Source: Candidatus Hydrogenedentota bacterium
Lineage (GTDB): Bacteria; Hydrogenedentota; Hydrogenedentia; Hydrogenedentales; CAITNO01
Reading direction: 5' to 3'
Assembly (NCBI GenBank): GCA_018056705.1
Contig: JAGPFE010000002.1
Coordinates: 90,469 to 154,468, forward strand
DNA length: 64,000 nucleotides
Shown here: positions 46,753 through 53,981 of the stretch, piece by piece
Position numbering within the stretch: the first letter of the stretch is position 1
How the letters are laid out: every line of letters begins with the position of its first letter
The notes under the pieces: model-generated
Seen by the model: the letters and a program-made list of their open reading frames with translations, nothing else
Database searches by the model: none
What the model was told of the DNA's origin: nothing
Made by a program: the position numbers and the translations under genes

Positions 46753-48804
46753 TCAGGGCTGACCCGGGGCCATCCTTCCGGAATTCAGGGCGAACACGGC
46801 CACGTCGTGATAACCACCGTGCAGGAAGAGGGCTTCCCGGAGGGCGCCCAAGCGGGTAAAGCCGATGGCTTCCAGGCACGCCGCCAGGCCTTCGTCCCAC
46901 GGACCCACGGGAACCAGAATCCCGCGCACCGCCCGGTCCCGTAACGTGGCATCCAGCAGGTCCCGCAACCCCCGTCGGGTGCCGGAATGGGCGTAGTCCG
47001 CGGGGTTTCTAAGGTAGAGCAAGGCCCACAGCGTTGCGGGTAACCGGTGCGGCATCAGCCTTAACAGGCCGATAGGGCGATCATTTCCAGGTCGAATAAG
47101 GGCAAGTTCCATCAGCCACGGCCTGGGATGCAACGCGTCGTTTTCCCGGTCATGGCAGGTGGCCAGGAGTACCCCGGAATCCATCAAGGTAAAGCACGCC
47201 GCGGGATTCCATCGCTCCCACCGGGTCAGCATGGGCGCGTCGGCTTCCCTGATCGGCCGCGCGACCAGCAGCGCGCCGCGCGCCGCTCGGATCATCATGC
47301 GCCAGGGCGTGTGGTCTTTGCGTCGACCAAGGGCCCGGTGCAGGTCATTGAAGGGGATGCCCGCGGCGGACAGGGTATTAAACGCCGCGATGACATGCTC
47401 GATCACGTGGCGGCGGGCATCGCACCACGCGTTGTCGGGGAGATTCACCGAGCCGGTTCGCTGGTAGTGCGCGAAAGCCACGCCGCCGCCACACAGGCCG
47501 CGGGCCCAGCAGGTCAAGCAGGCTGGCGTGGTGGCCACGCCAAGGTCCGCGAACACGCAGGCCGCCTGGGTATCCCACTGGAACCGCTGTCGACCGAAGC
47601 CAATGTGTCCCAGCCGGCACGCGTCGCGCCCGAGAAACCATTCATCCGGGTAAATGGTCCCGCCCGCGTCGACCGCCAGGCGTTCCGTGCCCGCGGGATC
47701 GCCTCTCCAGACGGGTTCCCCGTTGTAAATGTGGCGAAACCAGGTCGCGAAGGGCTCGCACAGGTACAGGTCTCCCTTCAGCAGGTCGGCCGCGTAGTCT
47801 TCGGCGTTGCGGCGCGCGCTCTGGACGTATGGTTGCAGGGTACCAGGAGATAAGGACGCGGTGAGGGATCCGTCCCGCAGAATGACGCGACGGAAACCGG
47901 TTTTCCGCCAGTGACGCACCAGTCCGTCGAACGCCGGATCCACGGGTTGCAGGATGACAGAGCCGCGAATGGCATCGTTTTCCGATTCCCGGGATTCAAA
48001 CCACGCGGCGACGCGTTCCGGGGAAAGCCTTCCGGGCCTTTCATCCAGCGCCATGGTGATCGTGTCCGGACCCGCGTCGGTTTCCAAGGACCATTGCCAT
48101 GCGGCATTTCCTGGGTTACTCGCTGGATCCCCATGCTGGACGAGTCCCACGGTAAGGGTCTTTTCAGAGAGCTGGGCCGTTTTCCAGAGTTGGTTTAGGA
48201 CGTCTTTCGACTCCCGCCATCGTTCCCGCGCGTCCGCGCCTGCCGGCAGGCTGAGCATGAGCCGTAAACTTCGGGCGACTCCTGATCGGCCAAGCAATAA
48301 TTGACCGGAGAGCAGAACAAGATCTTGGAGAGGTTCTGGATCGGCGTCCATGGTCTCGGCTGGAGCCGATGATCGCGGGGGATCGGATGCTGTCCGCCCA
48401 AACAAGGATCTGAATCGTCCCCGTGCGGCAACTGGTGGCGCGTCGTCATGGCAGGGCCCCAGCCCCGGGGCGTTTTCCCGGGGATGGAGCACAATCGTGA
48501 CTTCGGAGAGCCCTGGTGGGGGAGACTCGTACCGTCGGGCCAGGGCCTCCAGGGTCGTTTTCGGCCACAGGGAGCCGCCCGCGCGCAGCCACTCGATCTC
48601 GCTGATGACTTCTTCGATATCGCGCCGGGGAAAACGATCCCCAAGGCGGTGCATGGCTTCTTCGAAGGATTCGTCCGGGTACCGTTCAAAAACCGCCCAC
48701 GAAACCTCGTCACACTCGAGGCAGAAACAGGTTTCGGGGTCGATGACGAAATGGCGGCCGTCGATCTCGAAGCGATGCAACCGGCGTGTCCGTTCTCCCG
48801 TCAT
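46753..48804 (-). CDS. SPASM-like protein lacking the radical SAM motif, fused to a GNAT domain
   Basis: A 683-residue protein with AGGAAACC before the ATG. Residues about 1-80 resemble the N-terminus of peptide-modifying radical SAM enzymes (HRFEIDGRHFVIDPETC, DEVSWAVFERYPDES). Residues about 85-340 occupy the place of the SAM barrel, but no CxxxCxxC is present. Residues about 375-470 look like a SPASM auxiliary-cluster region (LAVDAGGTIYPDEWFLGRDA, PACLTCWARGLCGGGVAF, NAWCDARRHVIEHVI), with Val where CGGGC would be usual. Residues about 530-680 form a GNAT acetyltransferase domain (ARPIREADAPMLTRWERW, CLEAIGFTRLGALREALF). As last gene of the peptide operon, it is a probable substrate-binding or modifying protein. 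Confidence 0.65.
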   Translation of the reverse strand: MTGERTRRLHRFEIDGRHFVIDPETCFCLECDEVSWAVFERYPDESFEEAMHRLGDRFPRRDIEEVISEIEWLRAGGSLWPKTTLEALARRYESPPPGLSEVTIVLHPRENAPGLGPCHDDAPPVAARGRFRSLFGRTASDPPRSSAPAETMDADPEPLQDLVLLSGQLLLGRSGVARSLRLMLSLPAGADARERWRESKDVLNQLWKTAQLSEKTLTVGLVQHGDPASNPGNAAWQWSLETDAGPDTITMALDERPGRLSPERVAAWFESRESENDAIRGSVILQPVDPAFDGLVRHWRKTGFRRVILRDGSLTASLSPGTLQPYVQSARRNAEDYAADLLKGDLYLCEPFATWFRHIYNGEPVWRGDPAGTERLAVDAGGTIYPDEWFLGRDACRLGHIGFGRQRFQWDTQAACVFADLGVATTPACLTCWARGLCGGGVAFAHYQRTGSVNLPDNAWCDARRHVIEHVIAAFNTLSAAGIPFNDLHRALGRRKDHTPWRMMIRAARGALLVARPIREADAPMLTRWERWNPAACFTLMDSGVLLATCHDRENDALHPRPWLMELALIRPGNDRPIGLLRLMPHRLPATLWALLYLRNPADYAHSGTRRGLRDLLDATLRDRAVRGILVPVGPWDEGLAACLEAIGFTRLGALREALFLHGGYHDVAVFALNSGRMAPGQP

Positions 48805-48813
48805 GGCGGTTTC

Positions 48814-49650
48814 CTAGTAGGTTCCGAGGGTACCCTTGGTGCGGCTGTAATCTTCCATCCATCGGAATACCGCCAGGCCGACGAGGGTCCACATGGTACC
48901 GTTAAACACCAGCCAGTAGAAGCACGGATGCAGAAAGACGGAGTGGAATTGTCCTTCCCGGAGTTGTCCCTGGATCAGCACGTATTTCAGGCAGATAGCG
49001 GCATCGGTTACCGGCAGGAGGTGCAGCACGAGCCGCACCGGCAGGGGATTGTTCAGGATTTCTTCCCGGGCGAACACGGCCAGTCCGAAGAGCACCATGC
49101 GCAGGATCACGGCGACCTGGCCCACCTGCTTGAAAATGAGCACGAGTCCACCCACCATGAAACCGAAGCCGATGAGGTTGAAAAAGGTCAGGGCGAGCAG
49201 CACCAGCACGGGCAGGGTGTCCCAGTGCAGCACGCCACCCACGGTCCAGGTGACCAGGTAGACCATGAACCCCGAGGAAAGGATGCTGGTGATGGACGCG
49301 ATGAAGGTCTGGGCGAGAAAGTTGGTAGTCAGTCCATAAGGGCTCAGGCAGAGCTGTTCCAGCACGCCCGTGGTGGCCATACCCTGAATCCCCTGGGTAA
49401 ACATGCCCACCACGCCGAAAGCGTACATGCCGATGATGAATCCCAGGACGAAGTTAGTGGCGGCGGCCGGATCGTCCAGCCGGCTGAGGCCTTCCCGCAC
49501 CATGGGACGACTGTAAATGAACCCGGCGATCAGCACCATGAGCATGCCGTACCCGATGATCAGGCCGGTGAGCGTGCGGAACCAGTAGCGGCGCATGACG
49601 ATAAACGTCCGGATCAGTTCCGCTTTCATGACCAGAAAAAAGCCGCGCAC
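48814..49650 (-). CDS. ABC-2 type transporter permease
   Basis: A 278-residue membrane protein with six hydrophobic segments (TGLIIGYGMLMVLIAGFIYS, AATNFVLGFIIGMYAFGVVG, FMVYLVTWTVGGVLHW, VLVLLALTFFNLIGFGFMVG). It starts at GTG 49650, one base after the ATPase stop (TGAGGTG); an ATG at 49629 is an alternative. VLEQLCLSPYGLTTNFLAQT is typical of ABC-2 permeases. Together with the adjacent ATPase it should form an exporter. In this operon the likely cargo is the set of small peptides or their mature products, though self-immunity is also possible. Confidence 0.9.
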   Translation of the reverse strand: MRGFFLVMKAELIRTFIVMRRYWFRTLTGLIIGYGMLMVLIAGFIYSRPMVREGLSRLDDPAAATNFVLGFIIGMYAFGVVGMFTQGIQGMATTGVLEQLCLSPYGLTTNFLAQTFIASITSILSSGFMVYLVTWTVGGVLHWDTLPVLVLLALTFFNLIGFGFMVGGLVLIFKQVGQVAVILRMVLFGLAVFAREEILNNPLPVRLVLHLLPVTDAAICLKYVLIQGQLREGQFHSVFLHPCFYWLVFNGTMWTLVGLAVFRWMEDYSRTKGTLGTY

Positions 49651-49651
49651 C

Positions 49652-50719
49652 TCAGGGTTCTCCCGATTCGGTTGGCGTTTCGGTTTCTGGATCGGTTTCT
49701 TCCAGGGGTTCGCCGGTGATCCGCAGAAAAACGGTTTCCAGCGTTTCGCGCCGCTGGTTGAGGCCGATCAGGCGCAGGCCCGACGCGCGCAACCGTTCCA
49801 CCACGCCGTACAGCGCCGCAGAACGGGCGGACTCGTCCGAGGTAAGGCGCACCACCAGCAGGCTGCCCTCGGCGCCTTTCTCCCACCAGGACTCCATCAC
49901 CCCCGGAATCTCCCGGAAGGTTTCCGGGGAGACTTCACGGTCCACCCGGAATTCGAATACCCGGCCGCTGAACTGCTCGAGCAACTGGGGTGTAGGCATG
50001 CAGGCCGCCAGCCGCCCGCGGTTGATGATGCCCACCCGGTCGCAGAGTTCCTGGGCCACGTGCATGTCGTGAGTGGTTACCAGCACGGCACGGCCCTGTT
50101 CCCGGGTCATTTCCAGCAGTTTGTCCTTGATGGCGCGGCTGCTCTGCACGTCGAGCCCGGTAGTCGGTTCGTCGAGCAGCAGGACCTTTGGATCGGCGAT
50201 CAGGGCAATGCATAGCGCCAGTTTCTGTTTCTGCCCGCGGGACAGGCGGCGGACCTGGACATTTTTCTTGTCCTGCAGGCCGATGAAATCCAGCAGGTCG
50301 TGCGCCCGCTGTCTGAGTTCCCGTCCCCGAACATTTTTCAGCGCCCCGTAATACAGCAGGTTTTCCAGGGGAGTCAGGGGCCACAAGCTTGTGCGGGTAC
50401 CCTCGAGCACCACGCCCACCCGGCTGAGCACGTCCCGCCGCTGCCGTTCCGTGTCGAAACCGTCTACCAGTACCTTGCCCGAGTCCGGCCGCACCAGCGT
50501 TGAAATCATCTTGACCGTGGTGGTCTTTCCCGCGCCATTGGGTCCCAGCAACCCGAAAATTTCACCGGGCTCGATGGAAAAGGAAATATCCCGGGCCGCG
50601 ACCACCTCGTTGCGTTTATAGAGCCGTCGACGGTGTGTTACTTCGTCCTGCTGCAACAGGTGATGGGTCCGGAAACGCTTATTGACGTTGATAAGTTCAA
50701 CCAGTGCCATGGATGGCAT
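49652..50719 (-). CDS. ABC transporter ATP-binding protein
   Basis: A 355-residue ATPase; ATGs at 50719 and 50710 are both possible. Motifs are Walker A LLGPNGAGKTTTVKMIST (about residues 57-66), a signature variant LSRGQKQKLALCIALIADPK, Walker B VLLLDEPTTGLD, and the switch His in VLVTTHDMHV. A C-terminal domain of about 100 residues (RVFEFRVDREVSPETFREI) is typical of DrrA-like ATPases paired with ABC-2 permeases. It overlaps the CPBP protease gene by about 20 bp and precedes the permease by 1 bp, so the transport complex is translationally coupled to the operon. Confidence 0.94.
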   Translation of the reverse strand: MPSMALVELINVNKRFRTHHLLQQDEVTHRRRLYKRNEVVAARDISFSIEPGEIFGLLGPNGAGKTTTVKMISTLVRPDSGKVLVDGFDTERQRRDVLSRVGVVLEGTRTSLWPLTPLENLLYYGALKNVRGRELRQRAHDLLDFIGLQDKKNVQVRRLSRGQKQKLALCIALIADPKVLLLDEPTTGLDVQSSRAIKDKLLEMTREQGRAVLVTTHDMHVAQELCDRVGIINRGRLAACMPTPQLLEQFSGRVFEFRVDREVSPETFREIPGVMESWWEKGAEGSLLVVRLTSDESARSAALYGVVERLRASGLRLIGLNQRRETLETVFLRITGEPLEETDPETETPTESGEP

Positions 50720-51410
50720 CCACGGGATGATTCGCGACCTTATCGGGTTGCCCCGAATCCCCGCATTCCTCCTCCAGCCACGAACTTTCCAGGTTACGCG
50801 CGGCGTGCACGGCCGTCACCAGCGCGAGGCTGTCCGAGGCATGATACAGGACCCCCAGCAGCAGGGCAAAGCCCGCGAACTCGACCAGGCCCCGCGGCGT
50901 GTTCCGGAACAGGTGTTCGTGTACCGCCACGAAACAGGCCGCGGTAACCAGGATGCCCGGGACCGCGCCAATCCATGGATGCAGCACGGCGCGCTGGGCC
51001 GCTTCACGAAAAATCAGTTCCTCCGTGAAAGCCACCGCGAACGTCCGCAGCGTCAGGTCAAACCGCCCCGTCGCGAAACGCGCCAGCCGGATTGGACCGG
51101 ACAAGACGTCGATGACGTCTTCAAGGTGGCCATGGGTGACCAGCAGTGACCCCGCGAAGATCAGGTGGCCCGCTATCAGGCCCAGCAACCATGGCGCCGG
51201 CGCGAAAAGGACCCGGGACAAGGCGCCTTCGTTCCAGGCGAACCACACCGCCAGGAAAAACAGGGGGGTCTGAATGGCCATACCGATCAGGTCTCGGCGC
51301 CCCCCAACGTTGGTACCATCCATCGCATAATCCTGACGGGCCCGCCAGGCCCGGACCAGGCCCCATCCCGCGGCAAACGCCAGCAGCACGATAAACGCTG
51401 GCCGGGTCAC
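50697..51410 (-). CDS. CPBP family intramembrane metalloprotease
   Basis: A 237-residue membrane protein that starts at GTG 51410, overlapping the GNAT stop (GTGA). About seven hydrophobic segments are present. The full CPBP catalytic set is seen: TEELIFREAAQR (glutamates near residues 129-130), FVAVHEHLF and VTAVHAARNLE. Family members process prenylated proteins or bacteriocin leaders, or confer bacteriocin immunity. Sitting between the peptide genes and the ABC exporter, it is a good candidate for leader removal or self-protection in this operon. Confidence 0.92.
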   Translation of the reverse strand: MTRPAFIVLLAFAAGWGLVRAWRARQDYAMDGTNVGGRRDLIGMAIQTPLFFLAVWFAWNEGALSRVLFAPAPWLLGLIAGHLIFAGSLLVTHGHLEDVIDVLSGPIRLARFATGRFDLTLRTFAVAFTEELIFREAAQRAVLHPWIGAVPGILVTAACFVAVHEHLFRNTPRGLVEFAGFALLLGVLYHASDSLALVTAVHAARNLESSWLEEECGDSGQPDKVANHPVDAIHGTG

Positions 51411-52039
51411 CGGTCCTGTTCTCCGGGGTCCGCCTCGGCCAGCAGGCGCTCCATCATCGCGCGCAGCGACATGCCCTCGGCGAAGCGCGCCCGTTCCCGC
51501 CGGACCCGGTCGAAATCCTCCTTGAGCAGGCCGTAGCCGTAAGCGTCTTCCAGTTTTCCGTCCCGGGGCACGTGGTTTTCGAAAACCAGTTCCCGCCGGG
51601 CTCCCGCCAGTTCAAACACCCGCCAGGAAGCCCGGTTGAACGCGTAGATGAACGCGGAGACCCGGTGCAGGTTCAGTTCATCGAAGCAGTATTCAAGGGC
51701 GCGGAATACGGCCGCGGCGGTAAGCCACCGATCCCGATGCCGCCGGTCCACGTACACATCCAGGGCGCAGGACCGGTTACGCCAGCTGATCTGCTGCAGG
51801 CTGATCATGCCGACGGGGCCAAGGGTTGGTGAATCGATCACAAGGTAGAGAGCGGGCGGCATGATTGCCCCGGCCTGCCGGCCCAGCATGCTGATGATCT
51901 TTTCCCGGACCTGGCGTGGCGACTGGGCCGGGTCCCCATACAGGAAATGGGTGAAATCCGGTTCGGACATCCAGGCCACCACCTGTTCGAGATCGTCCCG
52001 TTCAGCCCGGCGAAGATACATGTCCGTTTCATAGGGCAT
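51407..52039 (-). CDS. GNAT acetyltransferase (RimJ/RimL type), second of two in the peptide operon
   Basis: A 210-residue protein with GGGAGAA before the ATG, which overlaps the upstream GNAT stop by 11 bp. The GNAT fold is shown by YLRRAERDDLEQVVAWMSEP, an acceptor-side strand PVGMISLQQISWRNRSCALD, the cofactor loop region DVYVDRRHRDRWLTAAAVFR, and the C-terminal NLHRVSAFIYAFNRASWRVF. RimJ-like enzymes acetylate N-terminal amines; related GNATs in selidamide-type RiPP pathways attach fatty acyl groups to side chains. The peptide substrates are presumably those encoded just upstream. Confidence 0.85.
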   Translation of the reverse strand: MPYETDMYLRRAERDDLEQVVAWMSEPDFTHFLYGDPAQSPRQVREKIISMLGRQAGAIMPPALYLVIDSPTLGPVGMISLQQISWRNRSCALDVYVDRRHRDRWLTAAAVFRALEYCFDELNLHRVSAFIYAFNRASWRVFELAGARRELVFENHVPRDGKLEDAYGYGLLKEDFDRVRRERARFAEGMSLRAMMERLLAEADPGEQDR

Positions 52040-52574
52040 CGGACCAGTTCTCCCGTTTCAGCGTGAGGGTTTCCAGGTCGAACCACCGCCCCCGGGCATA
52101 CAAAACCTGCCGCTGTATCCCGCAGGACTGGAATCCGGTGGACCGCGCGAGGGTCAGCCACGTGTCTTCCTCGTCCACCAGGCCTACCGCCAGCACCTTG
52201 TTGAGTCGCGCGCGGGTAAATGCCCGCTTCAGCAGGAACCGCAGCATCAGGCGCGCGGCTGTCGTCAGGTAGTCCGGGGCGTCCGGCAGGAGAAGGAAGA
52301 TTTCCCCTGCCAGGTTTTCCAGGCTGCTTCCCCGGATGCCTCCAAATCCCATGATGGCCCCCGTGTCGCGAACCAGGGCAAACAACTGGCCCGATGTCCG
52401 GTCCTTTCCCGAAAGCATATCGGCCAGTTCATCCCGCGTGGCCATGACCGGTTCGCGCCGCTGGTCGAGCAGCGCTGAATAGAACCGCGGCGACCGGTAA
52501 TAAAAAACCAGCCGACCCGCGTCATCCGGGTCGGCCAGACGTACCGACACTTCCGGGGCCAGCCGCACGGTCAT
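52029..52574 (-). CDS. GNAT acetyltransferase, first of two in the peptide operon
   Basis: A 181-residue protein. The GNAT fold is indicated by EVSVRLADPDDAGRLVFYYR, QLFALVRDTGAIMGFGGIRG, and the acetyl-CoA-side helix DYLTTAARLMLRFLLKRAFT followed by VGLVDEEDTWLTLARSTGF. It is more divergent than its neighbour and shares only limited similarity with it, so the two are not recent duplicates. It starts 79 bp after the last peptide gene and overlaps the next GNAT. Its acyl donor and substrate are unknown. Confidence 0.8.
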   Translation of the reverse strand: MTVRLAPEVSVRLADPDDAGRLVFYYRSPRFYSALLDQRREPVMATRDELADMLSGKDRTSGQLFALVRDTGAIMGFGGIRGSSLENLAGEIFLLLPDAPDYLTTAARLMLRFLLKRAFTRARLNKVLAVGLVDEEDTWLTLARSTGFQSCGIQRQVLYARGRWFDLETLTLKRENWSDAL

Positions 52575-52653
52575 GGGCTCACGTGTCCACCCCCGCCCCT
52601 AACAAAGGTATATCCACATGTTATCCGCCACGTTACGCGCCAGGAAAGGGGCA

Positions 52654-52773
52654 TCAGAGCGCGTATTCGTTTTTCTTTTCGTAGCGGAAATCCATCCACG
52701 CCCGCCAGACGGCGTTCATGAAATTGGTAAAAGCGTCCGCTTTACGCAAACTGACCGGTTTGCAGTGTTTCAT
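52654..52773 (-). CDS. Small precursor-like peptide F (39 residues)
   Basis: A short gene with GGAAGGG at good distance from the ATG and an apparent promoter of its own. The leader MKHCKPVSLRKADA aligns without gaps to the leaders of peptides A, B and E (basic residue at position 5, Thr/Ser at 8, Ala at 14). The hydrophobic part FTNFMNAVWRAWMDF is Trp/Met-rich, and the tail RYEKKNEYAL is charged. It is the shortest member and nearest the GNAT genes. Confidence 0.65.
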   Translation of the reverse strand: MKHCKPVSLRKADAFTNFMNAVWRAWMDFRYEKKNEYAL

Positions 52774-52808
52774 GTTCGGCCCTTCCATCAGTCAAGAGTT
52801 TACCCATT

Positions 52809-52837
52809 ATTAAAGCACAATCCCCAAATAATTTCAA
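52809..52837 (-). promoter_or_regulatory. Internal promoter before peptide gene F
   Basis: On the minus strand TTGAAA (52837-52832) and TTTAAT (52814-52809) are separated by exactly 17 bases, with TGC just before the -10. Transcription would start about 29 bases before the F start codon and could raise expression of peptide F and the downstream enzymes. Confidence 0.55.
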
Positions 52838-52856
52838 GCGTTTTGACGGGTTTTCT

Positions 52857-53030
52857 TCAGGAGGAGGATCCAGAACCGGATGATGCCGGCGGAAGGGGAT
52901 TCTGGGGATTCTTGTTCTGAAAGAGGGGCACGGCCGCCTGGAGCACCTGGATCAGGAAGGTCAACTTCACTTCCGGGGCGATAGACGCCGCTACCCCCGG
53001 CATCCTGGAAAGGGAACGCATCCGTCGCAT
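52857..53030 (-). CDS. Small precursor-like peptide E (57 residues)
   Basis: The ATG follows AAGGATCG. The leader MRRMRSLSRMPGVAAS aligns without gaps to peptide A (shared M-x3-R-S-L-[ST]-R-x-P). The middle is a hydrophobic helix, KLTFLIQVLQAAVPLFQ, resembling peptide D (VPLVLPFIQ). The C-terminus is Asn/Pro-rich and ends SSGSGSSS. It lies 23 bp after peptide D and is probably co-transcribed with it. Confidence 0.7.
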   Translation of the reverse strand: MRRMRSLSRMPGVAASIAPEVKLTFLIQVLQAAVPLFQNKNPQNPLPPASSGSGSSS

Positions 53031-53053
53031 ACCACGATCCTTATCCGCGCGAC

Positions 53054-53260
53054 TCAGGTCGTCGTGGTGGTGGAAGTGCCATTACTGGCCGATGTTTTAC
53101 TCTGGATGAACGGCAGGACCAGCGGTACGAGTACCTCGGTCAGGAACGCCAGCACGAAGCAGAACCGGGCCTGCAGTTCATCGGTCACGTTGGTGCACAG
53201 TCCCTGGCTCGAACCCGTCTGGGCCCGAACTGGAACGTTCACGCGATGAATATGTCTCAT
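53054..53260 (-). CDS. Small precursor-like peptide D (68 residues)
   Basis: The ATG follows a strong GGGAGGATC ribosome site; the frame upstream to 53287 is not needed. The leader MRHIHRVNVPVRAQTG matches the P-V-R-A-Q motif of peptide B. The core contains two Cys (GLCTN, ARFCF) and a hydrophobic helix, FVLAFLTEVLVPLVLPFIQ. The tail is Ser/Thr-rich and ends in five threonines (TSTTTTT). It is the longest member of the set. Confidence 0.75.
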   Translation of the reverse strand: MRHIHRVNVPVRAQTGSSQGLCTNVTDELQARFCFVLAFLTEVLVPLVLPFIQSKTSASNGTSTTTTT

Positions 53261-53279
53261 GGTCTTGATCCTCCCTCGG

Positions 53280-53447
53280 TTATCCACCGGACTGCCCGAT
53301 GCCTTCCTTGGCCAGCCAGGCCGGTGCCAGTATATCCAGCAGTTGCATCAGCAACATCAGCAGTTGTCCCGTCGATGGGCTAGCCGCCCTCCGCGCTGTC
53401 AGTACCCGTAAACGACGGCGTTTCCCTTTTGTTTCACCTCGAGTCAT
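53280..53447 (-). CDS. Small precursor-like peptide C (55 residues)
   Basis: It begins 9 bp after peptide B, so it is probably translationally coupled; its own ribosome site (GACGGAC) is weak. The N-terminus is longer and very basic (MTRGETKGKRRRLRVLTARR). The RVLTARRAAS part aligns with the R-x-L-T stretch of the other leaders. The hydrophobic core is QLLMLLMQLLDILAPAWLA, and the tail is Gly-rich (KEGIGQSGG). Confidence 0.65.
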   Translation of the reverse strand: MTRGETKGKRRRLRVLTARRAASPSTGQLLMLLMQLLDILAPAWLAKEGIGQSGG

Positions 53448-53456
53448 GTCCGTCAC

Positions 53457-53618
53457 TTACCAGTCTTCCACCGCCCGGGCCGATTCCTTTTGAATCACGA
53501 ATTCGGCGACAACCCCCAGTAACTGACCAAGGAAAGTCAGCACGTCACCGATCAGCGAGAAAGACACACCATTCTGGGCCCTCACCGGACCTTTCGTCAT
53601 GGGACGCGCGTGTTTCAT
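53457..53618 (-). CDS. Small precursor-like peptide B (53 residues)
   Basis: The ATG follows CAGGAGATG. The leader MKHARPMTKGPVRAQNG shares the P-V-R-A-Q motif with peptide D and the M-K-H start with peptide F. The hydrophobic stretch FSLIGDVLTFLGQLLGVVAE follows. The tail FVIQKESARAVEDW is charged. Confidence 0.75.
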   Translation of the reverse strand: MKHARPMTKGPVRAQNGVSFSLIGDVLTFLGQLLGVVAEFVIQKESARAVEDW

Positions 53619-53679
53619 AAGCATCTCCTGTCCGGAAAAACCGTCCCGCGGGGTTTTACCTGCTTAACGGCGCGAAAAC

Positions 53680-53817
53680 TTAAGTCGTTGTCTCTTCCTT
53701 GCCACTGAGATAGGAGCCGATGACCTGTAGAATCTGGCTGATTACCTTGAGGATGGCTCCCGTGCCCAGATCCTGGGCCCGGGCCGGTCTCCGCGTCAGG
53801 CTGCGCGTGTGTTGCAT
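53680..53817 (-). CDS. Small precursor-like peptide A (45 residues)
   Basis: First gene of the operon, about 36 bases after the predicted transcription start. A GTGGAGA site precedes the ATG. The leader MQHTRSLTRRPARAQDLG has the shared P-A-R-A-Q motif. The amphipathic stretch AILKVISQILQVIGSYLSG follows, and the tail GKEETTT ends in threonines. No known precursor family is recognised. Confidence 0.75.
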   Translation of the reverse strand: MQHTRSLTRRPARAQDLGTGAILKVISQILQVIGSYLSGKEETTT

Positions 53818-53859
53818 GGCACGATTCTCCACCCCTGAAGCATATCACAACCGCTTTTA

Positions 53860-53875
53860 ATTATACTGTCAACAG
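53860..53875 (-). promoter_or_regulatory. Promoter with overlapping palindrome at the head of the peptide operon
   Basis: On the minus strand a perfect TATAAT (53865-53860) lies directly after the palindrome CTGTTGACAG (53875-53866). The palindrome also contains a perfect TTGACA that could act as a -35 for a second start (TGTGAT 17 bases on). A regulator bound to CTGT-N2-ACAG would cover either promoter. Confidence 0.5.
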
Positions 53876-53981
53876 CATAAAAAGTTTCCGTTTGGGGAAA
53901 ACGTTTGATCGTATACAACGGTTAACCCGAGCGAACGGAAGCGCGAAGACTAAACCTATCGGAAAATAAGTAATTGAACAA

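Noticed and set aside
48448..49719. 423-codon plus-strand frame with many His/Glu residues
   Set aside because: Antisense to the ABC permease and SPASM/GNAT gene; low complexity and no ribosome site.
53615..53848. 77-codon minus-strand frame overlapping peptide A
   Set aside because: Out of frame with the better-supported 45-codon peptide gene, with no ribosome site and no leader similarity.
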